A DNA stretch of 37,490 bases from a candidate division WWE3 bacterium RIFCSPHIGHO2_01_FULL_42_13 (GTDB taxonomy: Bacteria > Patescibacteriota > WWE3 > UBA101185 > UBA10185), in contig MEVA01000016.1 in NCBI GenBank assembly GCA_001772625.1, positions 1 through 37,490 on the forward strand, given 5' to 3'. The notes below the pieces were generated by a model. The model saw nothing but the letters and a program-made list of their open reading frames with translations, was not told the origin of the DNA and did no database searches. Positions within the stretch are counted from its first letter, which is position 1; every line of letters starts with the position of its first letter. The position numbers were made by a program, and so were the translations under genes. Shown here piece by piece: positions 19,485-28,385 of this stretch.

Positions 19485-20624
19485 GTGGCAAATTCAAACT
19501 TGCTTACCCTCACTGCTATTAAGGCAGATGTTGGAAGCAGAGGAGGGCACACCCAACCTTCAGAAGAAATGGTTGCGGTGTGTGAGGAAGAAATGCACAA
19601 TGCAGTTGGCGAGACACTCTTGGACTGTCGTGTGACAACTACAGGCGATGATATTTGCATGTTGATGTCGCATCTTCCGGAGAACGGCCCAAGCGTAAAT
19701 GATCTTGCATGGAAAGCGTTGGATCGGGCCGGGGACATTGCAAAAACGCAAGGTCTCTATGGAGCAAAGCAAGACTTGCTCACAAGCGCGCCATCTGGAA
19801 ATGTCCGAGGGGCAGGGCCTGGTGTCGCTTCAATCACCTTCGCCACAGACGCCCCGGAACGCCCAGCCGAAACATTCATGGTGGTGACAGCCGACAAGTG
19901 TGGGCCAGGCATTTTCAACTTCCTGTTCGGAAAGGTTTTCACCGATCCCGACATGGCTGCCGGCTTGATGTTACCAAATATGCTTGATGGGTTCACTTTC
20001 ACCATGATTGATATGGAGCATGTTGAACCAGGAAAGAATGTTGACAGGGTAATCAGGCTCGACGGTGGGAAGGAACTTCCCAAACTGAAGTTGCTACTTC
20101 GTGGAGAAGATGAGTATGGGATTTTAGCGATCCACTCCAACCGATACCCGCACCAACAGGTGGCATCGACATCCACCGACAGACTCCATTCGATTGCCGG
20201 TGTCTACAAGGGTAAGGATGATCCCGTAGGGCTCGTTCGCACACAAGGCATCTTCCCTGCACCAGAAGAGCTTATGTCACCCTTTACGGTAGCGCCATAT
20301 GTTGCGGGTGACGCGCGTGGCAGCCATAACATGCCTCTCATGCCTGTGCCTATCAACACAGCCGTAACTGGGGTGTACTGCTTGCCGATCGTGTCGGCGA
20401 TGGCGTACTCCATTACGCCAGAGGGGATGTTTTCTGAGGGCGTAGACATGTTTGACAACCCAGCTTGGGACAGCACTCGTAAAAAGGCCCAGCTAAAAGC
20501 TATGCTGATGCGCGAACAAGGATCCTTCGGATGTGCCATGCTACCTTACAGCCAGCTTGAATATGCTGCCTACAGGAAAGTTATGGAGGATCTTAATGAA
20601 AGGTTTGTAACTGAGAGTCGTTAA
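19485..20624 (+). CDS. Fructose-1,6-bisphosphate aldolase/phosphatase (archaeal-type bifunctional enzyme)
   Basis: AIKADVGSRGGHTQPS, TTGDDICMLMSH, ADKCGPGIFNFLFGKVFTDP, VDMFDNPAWDSTRKKAQ. GTG at 19485 is preceded by AAGGAG; preferred over the track start 19455. Confidence 0.93.
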   Translation: MANSNLLTLTAIKADVGSRGGHTQPSEEMVAVCEEEMHNAVGETLLDCRVTTTGDDICMLMSHLPENGPSVNDLAWKALDRAGDIAKTQGLYGAKQDLLTSAPSGNVRGAGPGVASITFATDAPERPAETFMVVTADKCGPGIFNFLFGKVFTDPDMAAGLMLPNMLDGFTFTMIDMEHVEPGKNVDRVIRLDGGKELPKLKLLLRGEDEYGILAIHSNRYPHQQVASTSTDRLHSIAGVYKGKDDPVGLVRTQGIFPAPEELMSPFTVAPYVAGDARGSHNMPLMPVPINTAVTGVYCLPIVSAMAYSITPEGMFSEGVDMFDNPAWDSTRKKAQLKAMLMREQGSFGCAMLPYSQLEYAAYRKVMEDLNERFVTESR

Positions 20625-20655
20625 AAATCAGTGCAAAACTATGGCACTCGTGCCA

Positions 20656-20695
20656 AAGGGCAGTTCATTCTTTGAACTGTCCTTAGTTTTTTCTT
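20656..20695 (+). terminator. Intrinsic terminator after the FBP aldolase/phosphatase gene
   Basis: AAGGGCAGTTCA-TTCT-TTGAACTGTCCTT hairpin followed by AGTTTTTTCTT; preceded by small palindrome TGGCACTCGTGCCA. Confidence 0.78.
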
Positions 20696-21522
20696 ACCAT
20701 TTCGTTTATCAAATCGAAGCCGCCTAAAACCCCATTTATATCACCAAGGTCTGATTTCACGACTTTGGGAATCTCGACAATGTTTTCCTCAATCTCTTTA
20801 AACATCGCATCTTTAAACTTTTCGAACTGATTAGACACTCCCCCTCCAAGAATAACTATTTGCGGGCTCCACAAAGCTTGTAAATTAATTATTCCGGAAG
20901 CCACATGCCTTCCAAACTCATCCCAAACCTTCTGATCCTCGCAAGTTTCGGGATCAACCCCATAAAATTCTCTAAGAGCTGAGCCTGAAGCATAAGCTTC
21001 AAAATGTCCTTTGGGAACTTCCCTATTAGGAAATCTTCTTCCGCCTTCTAATATGACTTGTCTACCCGGCTCCAAATTTCTAGGCGTGTTGAGTATTTTC
21101 TTATCCAAAATTAATGTGCCGCCAAGGCCAGTGCTTAAAGTTAAGTATGCAACCGCTCTGTAGTTCTTTCCTTGACCTCTTATAGCTTCCCCAAGTCCAG
21201 CTAGTGCGGCGTCATTTTCTACAATCAGATTGGCACCTTTCTCAACTCCAAAGAATTCTTCAAAAGGCATGTCTTTTACACCTGGGATGCGGGGTATTCT
21301 AAGAACCTTTCTCTCATATCTATCGATCGCTCCCGGAACTCCAATACATACATATTCAACCTCCTCACCATCAATAACTTTAGAAATTGCTTGATGAACG
21401 GACTTTCTTAATCCTTCAATATCAGGTATCGTTAAAAACCTTTCAATCTTATAAATCTCCTTCAAATCTTTCGAGGAGGCAACCCGTGTATTTGTTCCGC
21501 CTAAATCTATTGAGATATACAT
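20683..21522 (-). CDS. ROK family sugar kinase / glucokinase-like
   Basis: SIDLGGTNTRVA, VCIGVPGAID, NLIVENDAALAGLGEA, LTLSTGLGGTLILD, IVILGGGVSNQ. Confidence 0.88.
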   Translation of the reverse strand: MYISIDLGGTNTRVASSKDLKEIYKIERFLTIPDIEGLRKSVHQAISKVIDGEEVEYVCIGVPGAIDRYERKVLRIPRIPGVKDMPFEEFFGVEKGANLIVENDAALAGLGEAIRGQGKNYRAVAYLTLSTGLGGTLILDKKILNTPRNLEPGRQVILEGGRRFPNREVPKGHFEAYASGSALREFYGVDPETCEDQKVWDEFGRHVASGIINLQALWSPQIVILGGGVSNQFEKFKDAMFKEIEENIVEIPKVVKSDLGDINGVLGGFDLINEMVRKN

Positions 21523-22181
21523 ATTACCTCCACATCTTCCATTTCTTTAAAAACTAACGCCGGAAACTTAGCAATTTCTTCTTCTCTCATTATATCCTCA
21601 AAAGCTTTAAGTTTTTCTTTGGTATTCAAAAGCACAATGGCAACATCAACATGATTTCTTATGGTATTAAGGGTTAAGGTAACTCTTTCACCGTATTTAT
21701 CCCCACTTTTATATCCAATCACTAACTCTTCTGAAGCAATAGCTGGACTGTCCGGAACAATACCCGCAATATGTCCAGCCTCACTTACCCCAAAAACTCC
21801 AATTATTCTTCCAGCGTATTCAACAAAAAGGTCAGATAGCTTTGACGCGTAAAGTATCGAGGTCTTTTCAACAGTGTTTTCGCCTATTAGCATAGGATGA
21901 AACCTTCTACCTTCTCTTTCTATGCGAACCAGTAAGCCCGAGTCCTTAATCATTCTATAGTTACTAAACTCATGCATGGGAAAGGTTCCCCAGCGGTCAT
22001 CAACCTGTGCGGTGTCTCGTGGCAGTTTGAAACTATCGTTATTAGCCATCTGAAAATAGAGTTCTTCAGGAGATTTACCACCGGAAAGAAGTAATAAATA
22101 ATCGTTAAATTTGTTTAACAGGTTTATAACGTACTCGGCCTGTTTTTCAACAGATTTTACTTTGACGATTCTTATGGACAT
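21507..22181 (-). CDS. 6-phosphogluconolactonase / glucosamine-6-phosphate isomerase-like protein
   Basis: LLLLSGGKSPEELY, AQVDDRWG, GVFGVSEAGHIAGIVPDSPA, RVTLTLNTIRN. Confidence 0.78.
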   Translation of the reverse strand: MSIRIVKVKSVEKQAEYVINLLNKFNDYLLLLSGGKSPEELYFQMANNDSFKLPRDTAQVDDRWGTFPMHEFSNYRMIKDSGLLVRIEREGRRFHPMLIGENTVEKTSILYASKLSDLFVEYAGRIIGVFGVSEAGHIAGIVPDSPAIASEELVIGYKSGDKYGERVTLTLNTIRNHVDVAIVLLNTKEKLKAFEDIMREEEIAKFPALVFKEMEDVEVICISQ

Positions 22182-22189
22182 TAAGAAAA

Positions 22190-22738
22190 TTATACATGGA
22201 AGCGGAGGAACTCAAAAAAGCTAACAGCAAGCTTAAAATCCATCGGGAAAAGCCCAACAAGCCCAAGCCTGCGATTTCCAAACTCTTTATAGATGAAAGC
22301 CACGTTATTAAGCCTAGATGAACTTATATTAATGTGATTTGTTACAAGTGTCGGGTAAAGCGAAAAGTTGTCTTCAATAAAATTCCAGATCTTCTTTGGG
22401 TTTTCAAGAAAATTCAGAACCTTGCCAACCTCATCGTGAGTTTCTAAATACCTTAAGCCGCGTAGTTTTACGCTCTTTTTGCCTAAACTAAAGGCACAAC
22501 AACCCAAAGCCTCTGAAAAATACTCCAGCAAACCACCTATATCGTTGTTTCTCACAACTTCTTTAACAAAATTGTCTAAACGAAGTTGATAGTGCAGCGG
22601 CAACTCAAAATCGTTAAAAACAATTTCTGAAAGGTACTTCCTAAAAAGCTTATCGGTGACGACGTCTGAATCTTCACCATTAAGCTTTTGAAATACCCTT
22701 ATATTTAAGTTTGTTAGTTTAGTTCCACTACTTTCCAA
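22190..22738 (-). CDS. Protein resembling the HrcA C-terminal (effector/dimerisation) domain, no N-terminal HTH
   Basis: GKKSVKLRGLRYLETHDEVGKVLNFLENPKKIWNFIEDN and IYKEFGNRRLGLVGLFPMDFKLAVSFFEFL resemble the HrcA core; TTG start, so the N-terminus is uncertain. Confidence 0.5.
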   Translation of the reverse strand: MESSGTKLTNLNIRVFQKLNGEDSDVVTDKLFRKYLSEIVFNDFELPLHYQLRLDNFVKEVVRNNDIGGLLEYFSEALGCCAFSLGKKSVKLRGLRYLETHDEVGKVLNFLENPKKIWNFIEDNFSLYPTLVTNHINISSSRLNNVAFIYKEFGNRRLGLVGLFPMDFKLAVSFFEFLRFHV

Positions 22739-22777
22739 CCAAAACCAGTTGAGCAGGTGAACTGTCTTTCAATCTTA

Positions 22778-23173
22778 TTAATAATTACAGCTTACGGTAA
22801 GTTCTTGTCCTTCACTTATCTCCGACCAAACGCTTAGGCCATTTTCTGCAGCAATGAGGTTGTACATTTCTCCATCACCACAAACTCTTTCTGCTACCTG
22901 CCAAAGCCCCTCGCCAGCCTGAACTGTAACTATGTTAGGGGTGCCTGCGGTTTCTTCTGTTTGAGTTTCCTGCGCGTTGAAGATTTCGTTAAGTAACCCG
23001 CCTCTGTCTTCGGAAGTGTTACCAAAGTACCAAATGCTAAAAGCGGCAATAAGAACAAGAATTACGACTCCGGTAAGAAGATTTCCCCAGTTTGCTTCGG
23101 GGTTATCCCTTCTTATAGAAGCCATGAAATTGTTTAAACCTTGTCTAAATCTATTCACAAAGTTCACCCCCAA
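22778..23173 (-). CDS. TM-anchored LysM domain protein
   Basis: TM LLTGVVILVLIAAFSIWYFG; LysM-like IVTVQAGEGLWQVAERVCGDGEMYNLIAAENGLSVWSEISEGQELTV. Confidence 0.82.
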   Translation of the reverse strand: MGVNFVNRFRQGLNNFMASIRRDNPEANWGNLLTGVVILVLIAAFSIWYFGNTSEDRGGLLNEIFNAQETQTEETAGTPNIVTVQAGEGLWQVAERVCGDGEMYNLIAAENGLSVWSEISEGQELTVSCNY

Positions 23174-23181
23174 TCAAAGAA

Positions 23182-25527
23182 TTAATCATCGTTATCATCC
23201 TTTTTGTTATCATCGGAGGGATCGCACAGGTGTGCGGGGGCAGAACCCTTAACAAATACTTCACTTCTATTATCACATTCTGGGTCAACTTTTACAAAGA
23301 CGTTGGAGGGGGCTTCAAAAGGCTCATTTGGCTTTCCCTCTAAGAGAACTAGCATTATTTTATTCCAGATAGGCGATGCTCCCGAAAGTCCCGAACTGAG
23401 TATTGGGTTCATCGGGGTGTTGTCGTTATTTCCCACCCACGTTCCAACCGTAAAAGAGGGCGTATAACCAAATGTCCAGTTATCACGTTTGGAATCTGTA
23501 GTTCCGGTTTTTACCGCAACCTGATGGCCTGGTATAACTAAAGTGCTATTGGGGCCAAACGCCGCGCTTCTTGCATTGTTATCCGACAGAATATTTGAGA
23601 TTAAATACGAAACCCCTTTTGAAATAAGCCCACGGCCCTCGGATTCAGCATTGTAAATTTCATAACCGTTAGCGTCTTTTATAGATAAAATTGGCTCAAC
23701 CTTTTTGTACTCGCCACTACGCGCAAAAGTGGCGTACAAGTTCGCTAGATCCAAAAGTCTTATTTCTTTTCCACCCAAAGTAATGGAAATTCCATACGAT
23801 CCGTCAACTTCCCATCTTTGAAATCCCAGCTTTTTGCCAAATTCTACAATTTTGTCAGGTCCTAAAGTGTTTGCCACTTTTACCGCCGGTATATTGTACG
23901 AATTGGCAAGCGCCTGCCTTAACGTAACTTTCCCGTGATATCTCCCATCGTAGTTTACTGGCGTGTAGGGTGCAGAACCTGGAAAACTAAAGGTAATCTT
24001 TTCGTCTTCTATAACGGTTGCGGGCGTAAACCCGTTTTCTAAAGCTAAGGCGTAGGTTAGAGGCTTGATTGAAGAACCTGGCTGTCTGAAAGCCGTAATA
24101 ATATCTACTTCTCCGTCAATTGTGTCGCTGAAAAAGTCCGTGGAGCCAACATAGCTTAAAACTTCACCATTTCTTGAGTCTAAAACCAGCGCCGCCCCGT
24201 TTGAAAAGTTAAGATACGAGTTATTAACCACTTCGCTTGTCACAATATCCTGAACCTTGTTTTGCAAATCCAAATCTAGAGTTGTTGTAATTGTAAGACC
24301 GCCTAAATTTACCAGACGGGTTCCGTATTCATGCTCCAGTTGGTCGCGGATGAAATTAACAAAATGGGGCGCTCTTATGTATTCTGTCTGTGGCGAGAAG
24401 TTTAGGGTTTCTGCTAAAGCCAAATCCACATCTGCCCGGCTCGCGTATCCTAACTCAACCATCTGCTCTAAAACCTGCGTCTGCCTCTGCTTACTCGCCC
24501 TTACATTCCCCGTAAAAGGCGAAAAAGAAGATGGTGACGAAGGAAGGCCAGCAAGAAAGGCCGCTTCTGCCAGATTTAAATCTTCAACATTTTTTCCAAA
24601 AAACTTTTGCGAGGCTGACTGAATTCCCCAAGCTGTGCCTCCATAAGAAATGTTATTTAAGTACATCTCAAGAATTTCGTCTTTTGTGTAGGCTTGCTCG
24701 GCCATTAAAGCCACAACTATTTCCTTAGTTTTTCGCGATATTGTTCTTTCAGGATCAAGGAGCACGTTTTTTACCAATTGTTGAGTTATAGTTGAGCCAC
24801 CCTGCAAACCACCATTGAAAAGATTATTCCATGCAGCCCGTAACATTGCCCTAAAGTCCACACCAATGTGAGAATAAAAACCTCTATCTTCTATAGCCAA
24901 AGTTGCCTGAATAACATGTTGGGGAATTTTATCAAGCGAAACCGGGTCATAGTTTTTGTCAACATAGATTTCGTAAAGAAGGTGGCCCTGCCTATCTAAA
25001 ATGCGTGTGGATTTATGATTTACTTGTGAAAGAAGTTCCGGGCGCGGAAGTTCGCGGTACCAGATATAAACTCTAAAAGGTGTATAAATAAACAAAAGCG
25101 AGAAAATAATTCCGAGAACAAAAGGCGCGTACCTGCTACCCTTAAGCGTTTTTCTAACCTTTCTAACAATTTTACTTTTTTTGCCCTTTTTTAATTCTTT
25201 GACCAAATTTGTGAATTGGGGCTGCAATTTCTTAACGGCCTCCACAGCAAACACTGCGATCTTCAAAACATGTGGTATTAATTTTTTGTAAAATTTGCGA
25301 ATTTTCTTTGAAATCGGCTTTAGGTTTGAATTAAGCCTAAGTTTACGAATAGGGCTTTTGATTTTTGGGAATTTGAATTTAAGTTTAGGAAATCTTTTTG
25401 GCTTTAATTTAATCTTGGCCGAAAACCTGACAATTTTTTCAAACGGTAGCAAAACACTTCGGCCAACAAAAATAACAATACCAATCAAAGCAGCTATAGA
25501 ACTGTTTAAAAGCTTTTTAAAATTCAT
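23182..25527 (-). CDS. Penicillin-binding protein 1A (transglycosylase/transpeptidase)
   Basis: GT51 EDRGFYSHIGVDFRAMLRAAWNN, GGSTITQQLVKN; transpeptidase SSIK, SYN, KTGTTDSKRDNW. Confidence 0.96.
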   Translation of the reverse strand: MNFKKLLNSSIAALIGIVIFVGRSVLLPFEKIVRFSAKIKLKPKRFPKLKFKFPKIKSPIRKLRLNSNLKPISKKIRKFYKKLIPHVLKIAVFAVEAVKKLQPQFTNLVKELKKGKKSKIVRKVRKTLKGSRYAPFVLGIIFSLLFIYTPFRVYIWYRELPRPELLSQVNHKSTRILDRQGHLLYEIYVDKNYDPVSLDKIPQHVIQATLAIEDRGFYSHIGVDFRAMLRAAWNNLFNGGLQGGSTITQQLVKNVLLDPERTISRKTKEIVVALMAEQAYTKDEILEMYLNNISYGGTAWGIQSASQKFFGKNVEDLNLAEAAFLAGLPSSPSSFSPFTGNVRASKQRQTQVLEQMVELGYASRADVDLALAETLNFSPQTEYIRAPHFVNFIRDQLEHEYGTRLVNLGGLTITTTLDLDLQNKVQDIVTSEVVNNSYLNFSNGAALVLDSRNGEVLSYVGSTDFFSDTIDGEVDIITAFRQPGSSIKPLTYALALENGFTPATVIEDEKITFSFPGSAPYTPVNYDGRYHGKVTLRQALANSYNIPAVKVANTLGPDKIVEFGKKLGFQRWEVDGSYGISITLGGKEIRLLDLANLYATFARSGEYKKVEPILSIKDANGYEIYNAESEGRGLISKGVSYLISNILSDNNARSAAFGPNSTLVIPGHQVAVKTGTTDSKRDNWTFGYTPSFTVGTWVGNNDNTPMNPILSSGLSGASPIWNKIMLVLLEGKPNEPFEAPSNVFVKVDPECDNRSEVFVKGSAPAHLCDPSDDNKKDDNDD

Positions 25528-25561
25528 TAAACGCGATGGCAGGGGAATTTACGCTGGCTTC

Positions 25562-25590
25562 ATTTAACTTCAATGGTAGCCTAGAGTCAA
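25562..25590 (-). promoter_or_regulatory. Candidate PBP1A promoter
   Basis: Minus strand TTGACT - 17 bp - TTAAAT upstream of the ATG at 25527. Confidence 0.4.
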
Positions 25591-25600
25591 GGAGTTTGGG

Positions 25601-27676
25601 TTATTCGAGGTATTTCTTAATACCTCTAACTTTGTCTCTCAAAAGAGCCGCTTTTTCAAAATTTAGTGTCTCGGCTTCGTACTTCATCATTTCGGTTAGG
25701 CGCTTGATTTCCTTTTTGATCTCATTTGGCGGCAGTTGGGCAAAATCAATCTCATCTATATCTTTGCCCAGTTTCTTAGACTCAAGTTGCTCCTCAAGTA
25801 GTTCGTCTATTAGTTTTTCTCTGAAAGGTTTTTCGATCTGGGTTGGTTTTACGCCACGGTCTTTATTGTACTTTTCCTGAAGAGCTCTTCGTCTGTCTAC
25901 CTCGGCAATGGCACTTTTCATACTGTCGGTAAAATTATCAGCGTACATTATAACCTCACCCTCCAAATGCCTTGCAGCACGGCCCATGGTTTGAACCAAA
26001 GACCTCTCAGATCGCAAAAAGCCTTCTTTATCCGCATCTAAAATGGCAACCAGCGAAACTTCGGGCAAATCCAAACCTTCCCTTAATAAGTTAATTCCAA
26101 CCAAAACGTCGTAATTTCCCCGCCTTAAGTCATCTAAAATGTTAGTTCTTTCCAGGGTCTCAATGTCAGAGTGTAAATAAGTAACTTTAATGTCTTTTTC
26201 AAGCAAAAACGACGAAAGCTCTTCGGCCATTCTTTTCGTTAAGGTTGTAACTAAAACCCTTTGGCCTTTTGAAACCTTATCTTTAATCCTTGCCTCCAAA
26301 TCCTCTATCTGACCTTTTGTTGGCAAAACCGTAACTTTAGGATCAGGAATGCCGGTTGGACGAATAAGCTGTTCAGCAACATTTCCAATGGACATGCTCA
26401 TCTCCCAATCAGCAGGTGTAGCGCTGGTATAAATAGTTTGATTTATTTTTCGCTGAAATTCATCAAAATTTAAAGGACGGTTGTCGGCGGCGGAAGGAAG
26501 CCTAAAACCATATTCAATAAGATTGCTCTTTCGCGCGTAATCTCCGTTGTACATTCCGCGGATCTGCGGGATTGTAATATGAGACTCGTCAATAATAACT
26601 AGAAAATCTTTTGGAAAAAAATCAAGCAGTGTGTAAGGGCTTTCTCCAGGCTGCCGGCCATCAAAATACCGCGAATAATTCTCAATTCCTTTGCAATACC
26701 CGATTTCCTGAATCATTTCCAAATCGTATTTTGTTCTTTGCTGTAAACGATAAGCTTGAATTGCCTTACCGGATTTATTTAATTCTTCAACCCGCAATTC
26801 CAAATCTTTTTCAATTTGTTTTATTGCCCCCTCTCTTCGTTCTTCCGCGGTAATATAGTGCTTGGCAGGGTAAATTACTCCCCAATTCCCTTCTTTCATC
26901 CGATGTTCAGTATAATCCTGTTCGTCTTGGGTTAGCGATCTTGAATGGCTTCCACGTCGCTCTGTAGGCAAGATACTGCGGTCTATTCTGGTTCCCGTCA
27001 AAGGATCAAAATGAGTAACTGAAACTAAAGTATCGCCTAAAAGCTCCAGCCGTACACCATAATCCTGATACGCCGGAAAAACGTCAACCACATCTCCGCG
27101 AACCCTGTAAGTGCCGCGCTTAAACTCAAACTCGTTTCTTTCGTAATGAAGCTGATCTAATCGTTTTAGCAAATCCATTTGGCGAAGTTTCATGCCGCCA
27201 ACTAAACCTAGCGCAACTTTTGAGTACTCAGCAGGAGAACCTAAATTGTAAATGCATGAAACAGACGAAACGATAATTACGTCTTTTCTCGTCATAAGTG
27301 AGGTTGTTGCCGAAAGCCTAAGTTTATCTATTTCCTGATTTATGTCAGCATCTTTTTCAATGTAAGTGTCGGTTTGAGGAATGTAGGATTCGGGCTGGTA
27401 ATAATCGTAGTAACTTACAAAATATTCAACGGCATTTTCCGGAAAATAATCTCGGAATTCTTGATAAAGTTGGGCTGCCAAAGTTTTGTTATGCGAAATA
27501 ATGAGCGTTGGTCTTTGAACATTTTGAATAACGTTGGCAATCGAAAAAGTTTTGCCCGAACCTGTAACCCCGAGAAGAGTTTGGTGCCTTTCACCCTTTT
27601 TCAAACCTTCAGTTAGCTGCTTTATCGCAGTTGGTTGGTCTCCCGTTGGTTTGTAATCGGAAACTAGCTTAAACAC
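25601..27676 (-). CDS. uvrB: Excinuclease ABC subunit B
   Basis: LLGVTGSGKTFSIANVI, YFVSYYDYYQPESYIP beta-hairpin region, IDESHITIPQIRGMYNGD, C-terminal UVR motif MMKYEAETLNFEKAALLRDKV; GTG start. Confidence 0.98.
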   Translation of the reverse strand: MFKLVSDYKPTGDQPTAIKQLTEGLKKGERHQTLLGVTGSGKTFSIANVIQNVQRPTLIISHNKTLAAQLYQEFRDYFPENAVEYFVSYYDYYQPESYIPQTDTYIEKDADINQEIDKLRLSATTSLMTRKDVIIVSSVSCIYNLGSPAEYSKVALGLVGGMKLRQMDLLKRLDQLHYERNEFEFKRGTYRVRGDVVDVFPAYQDYGVRLELLGDTLVSVTHFDPLTGTRIDRSILPTERRGSHSRSLTQDEQDYTEHRMKEGNWGVIYPAKHYITAEERREGAIKQIEKDLELRVEELNKSGKAIQAYRLQQRTKYDLEMIQEIGYCKGIENYSRYFDGRQPGESPYTLLDFFPKDFLVIIDESHITIPQIRGMYNGDYARKSNLIEYGFRLPSAADNRPLNFDEFQRKINQTIYTSATPADWEMSMSIGNVAEQLIRPTGIPDPKVTVLPTKGQIEDLEARIKDKVSKGQRVLVTTLTKRMAEELSSFLLEKDIKVTYLHSDIETLERTNILDDLRRGNYDVLVGINLLREGLDLPEVSLVAILDADKEGFLRSERSLVQTMGRAARHLEGEVIMYADNFTDSMKSAIAEVDRRRALQEKYNKDRGVKPTQIEKPFREKLIDELLEEQLESKKLGKDIDEIDFAQLPPNEIKKEIKRLTEMMKYEAETLNFEKAALLRDKVRGIKKYLE

Positions 27677-27701
27677 TGATTTATTGTAACATCAAAACCT
27701 C

Positions 27702-27731
27702 TTGACATCTTCGGTAAAAGTTCGCTAATAT
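27702..27731 (+). promoter_or_regulatory. lexA promoter with candidate LexA operator in the spacer
   Basis: TTGACA (27702-27707) - 18 bp - TAATAT (27726-27731); spacer contains CGGTAAAAGTTCG (27712-27724). Confidence 0.62.
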
Positions 27732-27753
27732 GAATATACCGAAAGAAACACAA

Positions 27754-28383
27754 ATGAGTCCAGTTACACTTTATAAACGCCAAAAAGAAATCTTAAACTT
27801 TATCTCTCAATACATTCAGAAAAATGGAACTTCGCCCACCCTTCAAGAAATTGCCAATGCCATGAACCTTTCGTCCCTTGCCACCGTCCACGAACACTTG
27901 CAAACACTGGCCAGAAAAGGCGTCATTAGAAGGTTTGAGGGCACAGTTAGAGGAATTGAGGTTTTGGATCAAACAATTGAAGCGTCATTGCAAGGAATTC
28001 AGCTTCCACTAGTGGGCTACATTGCCGCAGGTGAGCCAATTGAGGCTCTTGAGAACCCCTTAGAAACCGTAACTGTAGCTCCAGACCTAGTTTCGCAAAC
28101 AAAGCGCTGTTACGTTCTTCAGGTTAAAGGCGATTCCATGATTAAAGAGGGTATTTTTAACGGCGATAATGTGGTCATTCAGCAGCAAGAAACGGCAAAT
28201 AACGGCGATATAGTGGTGGCTTTACTTCACAACGAATTTGCAACTCTAAAAACCTTCTACCGTGAAAAGGGTGGAAAAGTGAGACTCCAACCCGCCAACG
28301 ACACAATGGATCCGATAATTGAAGATGCGAAAAACATTAGAATTCAAGGAAAAGTTACCGGGGTCATAAGACGGTACATCTAA
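27754..28383 (+). CDS. lexA: LexA repressor
   Basis: MSPVTLYKRQKEILNFISQYIQKNGTSPTLQEIANAMNLSS HTH; Ala-Gly cleavage site YIAAGEP; Ser VKGDSMI; Lys FATLKTF. Start moved from 27730 because that ATG overlaps the -10 box. Confidence 0.94.
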   Translation: MSPVTLYKRQKEILNFISQYIQKNGTSPTLQEIANAMNLSSLATVHEHLQTLARKGVIRRFEGTVRGIEVLDQTIEASLQGIQLPLVGYIAAGEPIEALENPLETVTVAPDLVSQTKRCYVLQVKGDSMIKEGIFNGDNVVIQQQETANNGDIVVALLHNEFATLKTFYREKGGKVRLQPANDTMDPIIEDAKNIRIQGKVTGVIRRYI

Positions 28384-28385
28384 TA

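Noticed and set aside
27730-27753. LexA start at ATG 27730
   Set aside because: This ATG overlaps the TAATAT -10 box of a TTGACA-18-TAATAT promoter; the in-frame ATG at 27754 gives the usual LexA N-terminus.
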